Shown one piece after another: positions 35,506 through 44,941 of a stretch of 64,000 nucleotides of DNA. This stretch comes from DASQZK01 sp963771005 (GTDB lineage: Bacteria; Bacteroidota; Bacteroidia; Bacteroidales; GCA-2748055): contig CAVYRO010000008.1 in assembly GCA_963771005.1 (NCBI GenBank), forward strand, positions 806,001 through 870,000, read 5' to 3'. How positions within the stretch are numbered: the first letter of the stretch is position 1; the number at the start of each line of letters is the position of its first letter. Position numbers and translations under genes: made by a program. The notes below the pieces were generated by a model, which was given only the letters and a program-made list of their open reading frames with translations, was not told the DNA's origin and made no database searches.

Positions 35506-36270
35506 ATGAAAGAGATCAGGGTTTCGGTCGTTAAATACACTAATTCGGCTCCGTTTATTTACGGACTTCAGAATCATCCTGTAAAAAGGCAGATCTGCCT
35601 TTCCCTCGATACACCTGCCGAATGTTATGAGAAACTCCTGAACGATAAGGCTGATATAGGATTGGTGCCAGTGGTAATTCTCAGCCGTCTGGATTATTCG
35701 GGCATCGTCTCCCCGTATTGTATCGGCGCCCGCGGAAAAGTCAGGTCGGTGATCCTCGCAAGTACGGTTAAGCTGAAAGATATCCGGACGATCTACCTCG
35801 ATTACCAGTCCAGAACCTCCGTGAATCTTGTCCGGATCCTGGCCCGGAGATTCTGGGAGATTTCCCCCGATTTTATTCCGGCAACCGAAGGGTTCGAAAC
35901 CAGGGATCTGCAGGAAGGTGAAGCAGCCGTGGTTATCGGCGACAGGGCTTTCGATTTCTATAACCGCCAATACCTGATCTTCGATCTCGGCGAAGAATGG
36001 TATATGAATACGGGTAAACCCTTTGTTTTTGCCTGCTGGGTGGCCAACAAACCCCTGGAAGCAGATTTTGAACCGGTTTTTTCCGAAGCCCTGAAGTACG
36101 GGATCGATCACCGGGAGGAGCTCGCAGAAGACATGGGCCCGCAATTCCTCTCAAAAAATGTGGATCTTAAACGGTATTTTTTCGAAAATGTAAACTATAA
36201 TTTAGGACCGGCCGACGAAGAGGGAATGAATTTATTCTTAAATTTAATGCGTATAATCCTCAATCCTTAG
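35506..36270 (+). CDS. mqnA: Chorismate dehydratase, menaquinone (futalosine) pathway
   Basis: MqnA converts chorismate to 3-enolpyruvoyl-benzoate, the first step of the futalosine route to menaquinone. The 254-residue product has the solute-binding-protein-like fold of the MqnA/MqnD family: VSVVKYTNSAPFIYGL at the start, DIGLVPVVILSRL and YLDYQSRTSVNLVRILARRF. The frame also opens at GTG 35503, but ATG 35506 is preferred. It is followed 3 nt later by the nfeD-like gene. A UbiA-family gene at 54937 could be the matching prenyltransferase. Distinction from MqnD rests on the N-terminal motif and is not absolute. Confidence 0.88.
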   Translation: MKEIRVSVVKYTNSAPFIYGLQNHPVKRQICLSLDTPAECYEKLLNDKADIGLVPVVILSRLDYSGIVSPYCIGARGKVRSVILASTVKLKDIRTIYLDYQSRTSVNLVRILARRFWEISPDFIPATEGFETRDLQEGEAAVVIGDRAFDFYNRQYLIFDLGEEWYMNTGKPFVFACWVANKPLEADFEPVFSEALKYGIDHREELAEDMGPQFLSKNVDLKRYFFENVNYNLGPADEEGMNLFLNLMRIILNP

Positions 36271-36273
36271 AAA

Positions 36274-37692
36274 ATGCGCAAGATACCGGCCAGATCGTTT
36301 TACAGTGCACTTCTGCTCATCCTGTTGTTTTTTCTCAGCTCCGCACAGGTGAAAGACGATGAGAAGAAGATACTGGTTTTTAAATTTGACATTAAGGAGG
36401 AAATTGCCGCACCCGCCTGGAGGCTTACCCGTGAGGCTTTCAGGGATGCCTATGAGCAGAAGGCGGATGTGATCATTATCGACATGAATACCTATGGCGG
36501 ATTGGTAGATATGGCCGATTCGATCAGGACAAAAATACTTAACAGCACTGTTCCTGTGTATGTTTTCATCGACGATAATGCCGCTTCTGCAGGCGCCCTT
36601 ATCTCCATAGCCTGCCAGAACATCTACATGAAACCGGGGGCAAAAATTGGCGCCGCGACGGTTGTCAACCAGACCGGCCAGGCAATGCCCGACAAATACC
36701 AGTCATATATGCGGGCTACCATGCGTGCAACGGCGGAGGCACACGGTAAGGATACCCTGATCAATGGCAGCGATACCACCTACAAATGGCACCGCGATCC
36801 GAAGATCGCGGAAGGAATGGTCGATCCTTCCATCTATATTGCAGGTGTTTCCGACAGCGGGAAGGTCATTACCTTCACGGCTGAAGAGGCCGTTCGCTTC
36901 GGTTTCTGCGAAGGAATAGTAAGGGATATACAGGGCGTTCTCAAAAAAGCGGGTATCGAAGATTATGAACTTGTTGAGTATACTCCCGGGGCTATCGATG
37001 GTATAATCCATTTCCTGCTTAATCCCCTGGTACACGGACTGCTGATCATGATCATCATCGGAGGTCTGTATTTCGAACTCCAGACGCCGGGTATAGGATT
37101 CCCGCTGGCAGCATCCATCGGGGCAGCCGTACTTTTTTTCGCACCCTTATACCTCGAGGGGCTGGCGCAGAATTGGGAGATGATCATCTTCATCCTTGGC
37201 GTCGGACTCCTGGCTGTCGAGATATTCGCCATACCCGGGTTCGGCATCGCGGGTGCCTCGGGGATCGTCCTCATTCTCGCCGGGCTTACCATGGCCATGG
37301 TCGATAATTTCGTATTTGATACCGGGGATGTCCCGCTCATCTTGAATACTGTGCTCCGCGCATTTAGTATCGTCATCGGCTCCCTGTTGCTGGCTATGCT
37401 GGTTGCCCTTTTCACAGTTCAAAAACTCTTTACCACCGGCATTTTCGCCAAACTCGCCCTGCATGAGACCCAGCGTAAGGAAGAAGGTTTCCTGAGTGTC
37501 GAAGGCAGGTTCAGCAGTCTTGTGGGCAAAGAGGGAATCGCTCATACTGTGCTGAGGCCTTCCGGGGTAGTGGAGATCGAAGGAGATTACTACGATGCAA
37601 AAGCAGAATTCGGCTTCATACCAAGAGCGACTAAAATCCGGGTCATGAGGTATGAATCAGGACAGGTCGTGGTAGAGGAAATCACTCAGTGA
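36274..37692 (+). CDS. NfeD-like membrane-bound serine protease (ClpP class)
   Basis: This 472-residue protein has a signal peptide, then a ClpP-type protease domain with candidate nucleophile Ser105 in NAASAGALIS and a Lys in MKPGAKIGAA, four membrane segments (about residues 255-395) and a C-terminal OB-like NfeD domain (LVGKEGIAHTVLRPSGVVEI). Long NfeD proteins pair with stomatin-like proteins in membrane quality control; no stomatin gene lies next to it here. It sits tightly between mqnA (3 nt) and the GNAT gene (1 nt), so the three are probably co-transcribed. Confidence 0.92.
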   Translation: MRKIPARSFYSALLLILLFFLSSAQVKDDEKKILVFKFDIKEEIAAPAWRLTREAFRDAYEQKADVIIIDMNTYGGLVDMADSIRTKILNSTVPVYVFIDDNAASAGALISIACQNIYMKPGAKIGAATVVNQTGQAMPDKYQSYMRATMRATAEAHGKDTLINGSDTTYKWHRDPKIAEGMVDPSIYIAGVSDSGKVITFTAEEAVRFGFCEGIVRDIQGVLKKAGIEDYELVEYTPGAIDGIIHFLLNPLVHGLLIMIIIGGLYFELQTPGIGFPLAASIGAAVLFFAPLYLEGLAQNWEMIIFILGVGLLAVEIFAIPGFGIAGASGIVLILAGLTMAMVDNFVFDTGDVPLILNTVLRAFSIVIGSLLLAMLVALFTVQKLFTTGIFAKLALHETQRKEEGFLSVEGRFSSLVGKEGIAHTVLRPSGVVEIEGDYYDAKAEFGFIPRATKIRVMRYESGQVVVEEITQ

Positions 37693-37693
37693 T

Positions 37694-38161
37694 ATGGCAA
37701 CGGAAATTGAAAGTATCATCAGGGATTACAGGAAAGAAGATTATCCGCGTGTCCGGCAGTTATGGGAAGAAACGGGACTGGGAAGCCCGGAGAGAGGCGA
37801 TGATGCACAAACCATAGAAAGATGCAACAACATTGGAGGAAAATTCCTTGTGATGACCGACCCACAGGATACCATTCTTCTCGGGACCTCCTGGATGACC
37901 TTTGACGGCCGCAGGATCCACATTCACCACTTCGGCATCAATCCCTTATATCAGAACCGAGGGCTCGGCAGGAAACTGGCCATCGAAACCCTCCGCTATA
38001 TCAGGGAAAAAGGCTTCCAGGTAAAGCTCGAGGTGCATAAAGAAAACCATATTGCGAAAAAACTTTACGAGGATACGGGATTTTTCGCCTTCCGCAATTA
38101 TGATATTTACATGATCCGGGATACGGCAAATATCAAAATCCCAGGTCCTGACAATAATTAG
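37694..38161 (+). CDS. GNAT family N-acetyltransferase
   Basis: This 155-residue protein has the GNAT fold: IRDYRKEDYPRVRQLWEETG, a central IHHFGINPLYQNRGLGRKL whose QNRGLGRK matches the acetyl-CoA-binding Q/RxxGxG/A loop, and EVHKENHIAKKLYEDTGFF at the end, similar to RimI-type and small-molecule acetyltransferases. The acceptor is unknown. It is the third gene of the mqnA-nfeD group, starting 1 nt after the nfeD-like stop. Confidence 0.9.
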   Translation: MATEIESIIRDYRKEDYPRVRQLWEETGLGSPERGDDAQTIERCNNIGGKFLVMTDPQDTILLGTSWMTFDGRRIHIHHFGINPLYQNRGLGRKLAIETLRYIREKGFQVKLEVHKENHIAKKLYEDTGFFAFRNYDIYMIRDTANIKIPGPDNN

Positions 38162-38163
38162 TA

Positions 38164-38190
38164 TTTGCAAGAAAACTCGACGTCCCTTCA
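38164..38190. repeat. End fragment of the long inverted-repeat family
   Basis: TTTGCAAGAAAACTCGACG followed by a near match to CCCTTC repeats the left end of copy A (from 14417) almost exactly, then homology stops. It lies directly after the GNAT stop codon. It may be the scar of an excised or decayed copy. Confidence 0.6.
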
Positions 38191-38316
38191 GATCTTAATA
38201 ATTCTCCCCTATTGTCAATAAGTATTTCCCAATCCTTTCTTTGCTCCACCGGGATTTAATTATATTTAAAATCTGATGGATCCGCGTACGGTCCTACGGC
38301 TTTTGTAAGAGGAAAT

Positions 38317-38937
38317 ATGGGAAATATGGGAAGATGGATGGCAGGCCTTTTCTGCATGATGAGCATCATGTTACATGCGCAGGATGCGACCCTTTTTAAA
38401 GGATGGGATAAGGCCGTTACGGCCGGGGCCAATACGGCTGCAGATGCAGGTTATATGACCGAAGAGGAGAAGGGTGTCGTTCTCCTGACCAATCTCGCCA
38501 GGATCGATGGCCCTCTTTTTGTGGAAACGGTCTTTGCCCGCTGGCTGGAGCACGAAAAATCCACAGATTATACGCGATCCCTGGTGCGGGAGCTCAAAAA
38601 GACATCCGGACTTACGCCGCTGGTTCCCCAAAGAGACCTCTATGATATCGCCCGGGGTCATGCCATAAAATCGGGAAAACGGGGGCAAACAGGACACCAG
38701 CGTTTTGAAAAAAGATTTAAACCCGTGATGGGAAAATACAGCAGGGTAGCCGAAAACTGTGCATACGGGTATGACAAAGCTTTGGATATCGTGATCGGGC
38801 TGCTTGTCGATGAAGGGATCCGGGATCTTGGTCACAGGAAGAACATGCTGAACAAAGACCTTAATTCGATCGGGGTCTCGATCCAGCCGCACAAAAACTA
38901 CAGATATAACTGTGTCATGGATTTTGGCAGACAATGA
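38317..38937 (+). CDS. Exported CAP-domain (SCP/PR-1-like) protein
   Basis: This 206-residue protein has a signal peptide (about residues 1-21, MMSIMLHAQ) and a CAP domain: VVLLTNLARIDGPLFVETVF, ARGHAIKSGKRGQTGHQRFE and VAENCAYGYDKALDIVIGLL, then DEGIRDLGHRKNMLNKDLNS. The two His and the Glu typical of the CAP cavity are present. Bacterial CAP proteins are secreted and mostly uncharacterised; some bind lipids or cell-wall material. The ATG is preceded by AGAGGAAAT, a fair Shine-Dalgarno site. It stands between the mqnA group and the AhpD-like gene and appears to be its own unit. Confidence 0.88.
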   Translation: MGNMGRWMAGLFCMMSIMLHAQDATLFKGWDKAVTAGANTAADAGYMTEEEKGVVLLTNLARIDGPLFVETVFARWLEHEKSTDYTRSLVRELKKTSGLTPLVPQRDLYDIARGHAIKSGKRGQTGHQRFEKRFKPVMGKYSRVAENCAYGYDKALDIVIGLLVDEGIRDLGHRKNMLNKDLNSIGVSIQPHKNYRYNCVMDFGRQ

Positions 38938-39013
38938 AATGGCACAAGCTGATATTACATGAAACGATCTGAAACCTGAAAACCTGAAACTTCAAACTAT
39001 TATAATTAAACGC

Positions 39014-39571
39014 ATGTCCAACATTGAGATTATCCAACCAACCGATGCCGAAGGCTACATCCGGGAAGTATATGATCAGATACTGGAAAGCCGGGGTAAA
39101 ATCGCCGAGATCTACAAAGCCCAGAGCCTGAATCCGCGGTCGATCATCCGTCATCTCGACCTGAACATGACCCTGATGTACAGCAGGTCACCCCTGAGCC
39201 GGGAACAGCGGGAGATGATCGGGATTATCGTTTCTTCCGTGAACGGTTGCGAGTACGGTACCATTCATCATTCGCAAGCGCTGATCCATTACTGGAAGGA
39301 TGAAAAGCGGGTGGAGACCCTTGCCCGTGATTACAACTATGCCGGGCTGGAGGAAAAAGATCTCCTTTTGTGTGAACTGGCCGTACTTTCCACAGCCTCA
39401 CCTTCCAGCCGGAAGATCGCAGGGCATATCAAAAAAATGAAAAAGAAAGGATTTACCGACCGGGGCATCCTGGACGCCACGCTCATCATCAGCTACATCA
39501 ACTTCGTGAATCGCATCGCCCTGAACCTCGAAGTGGAACCTGAAAAGGACACGGGCGGTTTTAAATATTGA
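39014..39571 (+). CDS. AhpD-like (carboxymuconolactone decarboxylase family) protein with one active Cys lost
   Basis: This 185-residue all-helical protein resembles the peroxidase-related AhpD-like group: SPLSREQREMIGIIVSSVNG followed by CEYGTIHHSQAL and VLSTASPSSRKI. Relatives have CxxC followed by a His, giving a thiol peroxidase site. Here the codons are TGC GAG TAC GGT, so the second Cys is Gly. The remaining Cys and both His are kept. Peroxidase activity may be absent or may work with one thiol. It ends 11 nt before the pyruvate kinase ATG and they are probably co-transcribed. Confidence 0.82.
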   Translation: MSNIEIIQPTDAEGYIREVYDQILESRGKIAEIYKAQSLNPRSIIRHLDLNMTLMYSRSPLSREQREMIGIIVSSVNGCEYGTIHHSQALIHYWKDEKRVETLARDYNYAGLEEKDLLLCELAVLSTASPSSRKIAGHIKKMKKKGFTDRGILDATLIISYINFVNRIALNLEVEPEKDTGGFKY

Positions 39572-39582
39572 GAGGAATTTTT

Positions 39583-41013
39583 ATGTTACGGCACGAAAGA
39601 TCCCATACAAAAATGATTGCCACGCTTGGCCCGGCATCGTCGGGCATCGGGGTATTACGGAAAATGTTCATGGAGGGCATCGATGTCTGCCGGTTGAATT
39701 TCTCGCACGGAACGCACGAGGAACATCTGAAAAATATTGGCCTTATCCGGGACCTCAACCGGGAGATGGGAGCCAATGTAGCCATCCTTGCCGATCTCCA
39801 GGGTCCCAAGCTGAGGATCGGCGAAATTGCCGGCCACGAGGTCATGCTGGAAGATGGCAGTGAGTTCAGGCTTGTAACCACGGAATGCACCGGGGATTCC
39901 GGAAAGGCTTATATGAATTATGAATCGCTTCCCCTGGAGGTTAACCCCGGAGAGACTATTCTGATCGATGACGGCAAGATTAAACTGGAGGTGACCGCCA
40001 CCAACAAAAAGGATACGGTCACCACCCGGGTAATACACGGCGGGCCGCTTTCTTCGCACAAGGGAGTGAATTTCCCGCATACGAAGATCTCCCTTCCCTG
40101 CCTCACGGAGAAGGATATCGCGGACGCTCATTTCGCACTGCAGCAGGATGTGGATTGGATTGCCCTTTCCTTCGTAAGGTCTGCTTCCGATGTGAAAGAG
40201 CTGCGCGAACTGGTTAAAAAGGCCGGAAAGACCGTACGGATCGTTGCCAAGATCGAAAAACCGGAAGCTGTAATGGCCATTGATGATATCATCGAAGCTG
40301 CCGATGCCGTCATGGTTGCCCGTGGTGACCTGGGTGTAGAGGTGGACTTCGACAGGGTGCCGATGATCCAGAAAGACATCGTTAGAAAATGCATTGATCA
40401 TTCGAGGCCGGTGATCATTGCCACACAGATGATGGAAAGCATGATCACCAATTTCAGGCCCACCCGCGCCGAAGCAACGGATGTGGCCAATGCGGTACTT
40501 GACGGTGCCGACACCCTCATGCTCAGCGGGGAAACCTCCGTAGGCTCCTACCCTGTAGAAGTGATAAGCAGTATGCAGAAGATCATCGACTGGACAGAAG
40601 CCAGCCGGTCCCGCTTCTTCCGTGACCATCCGCCAAAAAAAACCTCGCGCACCTTCCTGCCCGATTCCATTTGTTACAACGCATGCCTTATGGCACAGCA
40701 AAGCGGAGCGAAAGCCATCATAACATTTACGCATTCAGGGTATACTGCTTTCAAAATATCGTCCTTCCGGCCGTCTGCCGGTATTTTTGCATTTACGACC
40801 AACAGGAGTCTCCTTCCCATGCTCTCACTCGTTTGGGGAGTGCGGGCTTTTTATGCCGCTGACCAGCATAACATTGAAGATTATATCAATCACTCCATCA
40901 AATTCCTGGTGGATAAGAACCTGGTCCATAAAGGCGATGTCATCGTGCATGTGGGCAGCATCCCCCTTCTCAAAAAGGGTAAGACAAATATGATGAAACT
41001 TACGTCTGTCTGA
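39583..41013 (+). CDS. pyk: Pyruvate kinase
   Basis: Pyruvate kinase makes pyruvate and ATP from phosphoenolpyruvate. The 476-residue product has the core motifs KMIATLGPASS, VCRLNFSHGTHEEH, the signature AVMVARGDLGVEV and TQMMESMITNFRPTRAEATD, and a C-terminal domain ending VGSIPLLKKGKTNMMKL. The frame is open from TTG 39568, but ATG 39583 with GAGAGG a few nt upstream is the natural start. It lies in the AhpD-like/pyk/HD cluster. Confidence 0.96.
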   Translation: MLRHERSHTKMIATLGPASSGIGVLRKMFMEGIDVCRLNFSHGTHEEHLKNIGLIRDLNREMGANVAILADLQGPKLRIGEIAGHEVMLEDGSEFRLVTTECTGDSGKAYMNYESLPLEVNPGETILIDDGKIKLEVTATNKKDTVTTRVIHGGPLSSHKGVNFPHTKISLPCLTEKDIADAHFALQQDVDWIALSFVRSASDVKELRELVKKAGKTVRIVAKIEKPEAVMAIDDIIEAADAVMVARGDLGVEVDFDRVPMIQKDIVRKCIDHSRPVIIATQMMESMITNFRPTRAEATDVANAVLDGADTLMLSGETSVGSYPVEVISSMQKIIDWTEASRSRFFRDHPPKKTSRTFLPDSICYNACLMAQQSGAKAIITFTHSGYTAFKISSFRPSAGIFAFTTNRSLLPMLSLVWGVRAFYAADQHNIEDYINHSIKFLVDKNLVHKGDVIVHVGSIPLLKKGKTNMMKLTSV

Positions 41014-41024
41014 TTGATCTGACT

Positions 41025-41858
41025 ATGGAAAATATTCTCCGGCAAACGGAAAATAAATGGCTTGATGATCTCTTTGGATATATCCGGGAGCTCTTCCTCG
41101 AATTCCCCCTCCCTTCCCACGATCACGAACATCACCTGAGGGTATGGAGATATGCCATACAATTGATTGAGCAACTGGAGCATGCAGGAAAGAAGATCAC
41201 CCATGGGGATGCTGAAGACCTGATCTTCGCTGTCTTTTTTCACGACACAGGGCTGACCAGGATTAACGGCCCCGAACACGGCAAGGCAAGCCGTGAGCTC
41301 TGTGGGGAATACCTGAGGTCGCAGGGAAAGAGGGTCCATGATATGGACAGGGTGCTCGAAGCAATTGAAAATCACGATGATAAGACCTACCCCGACGGAT
41401 CCGGATTGTACGATGCAGAGGGGCTAAATATTCATACAACCCTGGCTGTATGCGACGATCTTGACGCTTTCGGTAAAATGGGCATATTCCGTTATGCGGC
41501 TATATATCTCTCCAGGGGCATACCTATGGAAGACCTGGGGCTGAAAATCATGGCCAATCTCTCGGGACGTTTTTCCAATTTCATCTATACCTGCTCTTTC
41601 CTGCCGGAAATGATCCGGATCCATGTGCCCAGGCATAATTTGACGGAGGATTTTTACCGGAATTACAATCTTCAGTTACGGCTGATCGGTAAGGGAAGTT
41701 CACGCCCCGGGACCGGGCCTGCAGGTGTGGTCAGGGAGATCTTCAGGCAGACGATGGCCGGTGTGCCAACGTTGCCGGAGATCTGTGATAATGTCATCGC
41801 CGAAAATGAGGATCTTTACGTTCTGCAGTTCTTCCATGAACTGAAGAACGAGTTATGA
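41025..41858 (+). CDS. HD-domain phosphohydrolase-like protein
   Basis: This 277-residue protein has an HD-type metal site: HDHEHHLRVWRYA at about residues 32-44, FAVFFHDTGL at 69-78 and further His/Asp in AIENHDDKTYPDGSGLYDAE and LAVCDDLDAFG. HD hydrolases cleave phosphoester bonds in nucleotides or cyclic nucleotides; the substrate is unknown. It starts 11 nt after the pyruvate kinase stop and ends 23 nt before the convergent fumarylacetoacetase-family gene. Confidence 0.85.
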   Translation: MENILRQTENKWLDDLFGYIRELFLEFPLPSHDHEHHLRVWRYAIQLIEQLEHAGKKITHGDAEDLIFAVFFHDTGLTRINGPEHGKASRELCGEYLRSQGKRVHDMDRVLEAIENHDDKTYPDGSGLYDAEGLNIHTTLAVCDDLDAFGKMGIFRYAAIYLSRGIPMEDLGLKIMANLSGRFSNFIYTCSFLPEMIRIHVPRHNLTEDFYRNYNLQLRLIGKGSSRPGTGPAGVVREIFRQTMAGVPTLPEICDNVIAENEDLYVLQFFHELKNEL

Positions 41859-41881
41859 GTGGGGCATAGTGGCATTTCCCC

Positions 41882-42493
41882 CTATTTCACTTCAAAATCC
41901 ATGACCCTGGCTTCACCGATATAACCCTCGAGCCGGTCCCCGATCTTAACAGGACCGACGCCCGCAGGCGTTCCAGTGAACATAAGATCACCCGTCTTCA
42001 AAGTCATAAAACGTGATACGTAAGCGATGAGCTCATTGACATGAAAGATCATATCGCGGGTGTTTCCTTTCTGAACAGTTTGCCCGTTAATGTCGAGCCT
42101 GAAGTCGATATCCCCGATCACGCCGATTCGATTCAGTGGCAGAAATTTGCTAACCGGAGCTGAATAATCGAAGCCTTTAGCGATCTCCCACGGGAGCCCC
42201 TTCTTTTTACATTCTGCCTGCAGATCACGTGCGGTGAAATCGACGCCGAGGGCGACCTCGGAATAGTACCGGTCTGCAAAGGCGGGGTCGATCGCCTTAC
42301 CAACCCGGTTTATCTTTACCACGATCTCGATCTCATAATGCACATCCTCTGAAAAATCAGGATAATAGAAGGGCCTGTTTTTAATAACGAGTGACGAACC
42401 CGGTTTCATGAAAAACACCGGCTTTTCAGGAACGGCATTGTTCAGCTCCCTGGCATGATCGACGTAATTTCGCCCGATACAGATAATCTTCAT
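41882..42493 (-). CDS. Fumarylacetoacetate hydrolase family protein
   Basis: This 203-residue protein is a single-domain FAH-family member: KIICIGRNYVDHARELNN at the start, the metal ligands Glu-x-Glu in VHYEIEIVVKI, the Asp/Lys region ALGVDFTARDLQAECKKKG and LMFTGTPAGVGPVKIGDRL at the end. Family members are oxaloacetate tautomerases/decarboxylases or acylpyruvases; this short form is closest to acylpyruvase (FAHD1/YcgM-like). It follows the exonuclease gene in the dnaN cluster. Confidence 0.93.
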   Translation of the reverse strand: MKIICIGRNYVDHARELNNAVPEKPVFFMKPGSSLVIKNRPFYYPDFSEDVHYEIEIVVKINRVGKAIDPAFADRYYSEVALGVDFTARDLQAECKKKGLPWEIAKGFDYSAPVSKFLPLNRIGVIGDIDFRLDINGQTVQKGNTRDMIFHVNELIAYVSRFMTLKTGDLMFTGTPAGVGPVKIGDRLEGYIGEARVMDFEVK

Positions 42494-42537
42494 CCGTATA
42501 TTTTATTTTAGAGGTTGGAATTTATTCAACGGGGGTA

Positions 42538-43305
42538 TTATTTCTGAAATGATCTCAGTTTAATGGCGGTCAGAACATTCTTTGTATACAAAGGAAAATC
42601 GCCTTTCATCATCCACCCGTAATATCCGGGATCCTTCTGCAATACTTCCTCAACAGGAAGTCCTTTGTATTTGCCGAAATTAAACACTTCGATCTTTTGA
42701 TCATTATAAATGATCCTGCCTGCAAAGTCGACATTGTTCGTATGGGAAGAAAAATCAGCGAGGGAGACAATGTCATTTTTCAGCACAGGGTAACGGTCGA
42801 GCTGTGCCTGCATGATCTCATAAGTTGCCAGGGTATCTGCACGGGCGGAATGCGCCCCGTCGAGTACCTTATTACAGTAAAACTGGTAGGCGGCGGAGAG
42901 AGTCCTCTGCTCCATTTTCATGAAAATCACCTGCACATCAATGAATTTCCGTTTGGAAAGATCTATATCGACCCCGGAACGTAAAAATTCTTCCGCAAGC
43001 AAAGGGATATCAAACTTGTTCGAATTATAGCCGGCCAGGTCACATCCCTCGAATTCATGGGCGAGGGTTTTGGCGATTTCGACAAAGGCGGGAGCTTCCC
43101 TGACATCGTCATCGCTGATGCCGTGGATCGCAGTGGCCTGGGGCGGAATAGGCATCCCGGGATTGATGAGATAGGTCTTGCTTTTTTCATTGCCCTGCAG
43201 GTCAACCTTCAGGTAGGACAGCTCGATGATCCTGTCGTTGGCAATATTGATACCCGTGGTTTCCAGGTCGAAAAAGATAAGAGGGTTCTTCAGATTTAAT
43301 TTCAT
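42538..43305 (-). CDS. 3'-5' exonuclease, DnaQ/DEDDh family
   Basis: This 255-residue protein shows ExoI IFFDLETTG (Asp13, Glu15), ExoII AGYNSNKFDIPLL and ExoIII HSARADTLAT, so all acidic residues and the catalytic His of a DEDDh exonuclease are present. The C-terminal 60 residues hold GKYKGLPVEEVLQKDPGYYG, a small domain often found in Bacteroidota DnaQ-like proteins. It could serve as the proofreading subunit of DNA polymerase III or act in repair. It follows dnaN on the same strand with a 166-nt gap. Confidence 0.92.
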   Translation of the reverse strand: MKLNLKNPLIFFDLETTGINIANDRIIELSYLKVDLQGNEKSKTYLINPGMPIPPQATAIHGISDDDVREAPAFVEIAKTLAHEFEGCDLAGYNSNKFDIPLLAEEFLRSGVDIDLSKRKFIDVQVIFMKMEQRTLSAAYQFYCNKVLDGAHSARADTLATYEIMQAQLDRYPVLKNDIVSLADFSSHTNNVDFAGRIIYNDQKIEVFNFGKYKGLPVEEVLQKDPGYYGWMMKGDFPLYTKNVLTAIKLRSFQK

Positions 43306-43471
43306 TTCAAAAACACATTTTACTTATTATCCGGTCTGAAAATAATCAGACCGCAGAAAACGCAATGAACCTGGATCCGGCAGATTCAATGGAAGTATCA
43401 TCTGTCTTTCCGAAATTGATTACGATTCCTGCGGTCGGCATTTATTACGGCCCGTTCCCGGTTTAACCGGG

Positions 43472-44602
43472 TCAGGCATTGATCATCATAGGCATCAGCA
43501 GCATGAGCACATCTTCGTTTTCATTGTCCGATTCTGCCGGAAGAATGAGCCCGGCACGGGTCGGATCGGAAAGCTCGAGGAAAACATCCTGGCTGGAAAT
43601 ATTGGAAAGGATCTCGATGAGGAAGGTGGACTTGAAGCCGATCTCCATCTCGTCCCCTTCGTAATGGCAGTTCAGCCTCTCGTAGGCGGAAATGGAAAAA
43701 TCGATATCCTGCGCCGAAACAGTCATCTGGTTGCCCTTAAGCTGGAGCTTCACCAGGTTGCTTGCCTGGTTCGAGAAAACGGAAACCCTCCTGAGGGTAT
43801 TGTAAAGTTCCACCCTGTCGATGGTGAGTTTGTTCGGGTTATCGGTAGGGATCACCGAATTATAGCTGGGATAATTGCCTTCAACGAGCCTGCATACCAT
43901 CCGGTAATTTGAAAGGGTGAAAGATGAATTCTTTTCATCAAATTCGACCCTGACCGGGGCATCCTGTTTGGGAAGGATATTCCTCAGCAGTGACGCCGGT
44001 TTTTTTGGAAGGATGAAGGTTGCGGCGGTATCGGCATTCCCGTCGGTGCGTTTATAACGTACAAGTTTATGGGCATCGGAGGCCACGAAGGTGATATCCT
44101 CCGGGGATAATTCCATAAAGATCCCGTTCATTACCGGGCGTAGTTCATCGTCGGCCGTAGCGAAAATGGTCTTTGTGATCCCTGAAAGGAGAAGTTCAGG
44201 GTCAGCATCGACGGTTACCTTCTGATCTTCACGGATGACGGGCATCCTCGGGAACTCATCACCGCTTTGTCCCATAATAGTGAACTGCCCGTTCTCGGAC
44301 TGGATCACCACGTTTAGGTTGTCGGTGTTTATCTCGAACGTAAGAGGTTGTTCCGAAAATTCCTTTAAGGTATCGGTGAGGAGCCTGGCAGGAACGGCGA
44401 TCTTGCCTGAGTCCGTGGCATTTTTCAGGGTTACCGTTGTTATAAGCGTTGTCTCAAGATCAGATGCTGTGATCTCCAGTTCATCCCCTTCCAGGGAAAA
44501 CAGGAAATTGTCGAGAATAGGCAAAGTGTTTTTGGAACTAATCACCCTGCTGATGGACTGTAGGTGGCTTAGTAATTCAGTACTGGAAACAACAAATTTC
44601 AT
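43472..44602 (-). CDS. dnaN: DNA polymerase III sliding clamp (beta subunit)
   Basis: The beta clamp encircles DNA and tethers the replicative polymerase. The 376-residue product matches in length (E. coli 366) and sequence: MKFVVSSTELLSHLQSISRV, GKIAVPARLLTDTLKEF, then TFVASDAHKLVRYKR and a C-terminus ending LMLLMPMMI. Three clamp domains fit the length. dnaA is not nearby, so this is not an origin-type dnaA-dnaN arrangement. Instead it lies downstream of gldF-gldG-DUF4340 on the same strand, an order I recall in several Bacteroidota. Confidence 0.97.
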   Translation of the reverse strand: MKFVVSSTELLSHLQSISRVISSKNTLPILDNFLFSLEGDELEITASDLETTLITTVTLKNATDSGKIAVPARLLTDTLKEFSEQPLTFEINTDNLNVVIQSENGQFTIMGQSGDEFPRMPVIREDQKVTVDADPELLLSGITKTIFATADDELRPVMNGIFMELSPEDITFVASDAHKLVRYKRTDGNADTAATFILPKKPASLLRNILPKQDAPVRVEFDEKNSSFTLSNYRMVCRLVEGNYPSYNSVIPTDNPNKLTIDRVELYNTLRRVSVFSNQASNLVKLQLKGNQMTVSAQDIDFSISAYERLNCHYEGDEMEIGFKSTFLIEILSNISSQDVFLELSDPTRAGLILPAESDNENEDVLMLLMPMMINA

Positions 44603-44941
44603 ATGTTTATCATTTATTTTTTGGTTACCGGCCCCTGACGGGGATATTGATGTCGAACACAGACGGTTCTGCCCGTCCGTATTTATTTTTCTACATGAAA
44701 AAACCGGTTTGCAATCCGGAGCATGCGATCCATGCTATTTTAATCTTCCGTCCGGGATACCGGAAGTATTTTATCACCATGAGGGCCGGCCAGAGATAAA
44801 TCAGCGGTCAAGGCCAGCCGGCAGGGACTATGACCTCTCCGTAAATCTTTCACATTCAAAACCATAATCCCGGCTTATGCAGCAATAAATCCAATACCAA
44901 TAATACGAAAAAAAGTTCAGATGCTAAACCCCTGCGCGTAT
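44603..44941. other. Spacer between DUF4340 gene and dnaN, no gene seen
   Basis: These 339 bases lie between two minus-strand genes and should contain the dnaN promoter. No TAnnTTTG box was found on the minus strand. Short inverted GGCCGGCC/CCAGCCGGC words occur near 44785-44825, which could form a hairpin ending the gld transcript. Confidence 0.4.

Noticed and set aside
35482..36144. 220-residue frame antisense to mqnA
   Set aside because: It is a shadow of mqnA; the mqnA product has clear family motifs.
39655..40734. 359-residue frame antisense to pyruvate kinase
   Set aside because: It mirrors codon usage of pyk on the other strand and shows no recognisable motifs.
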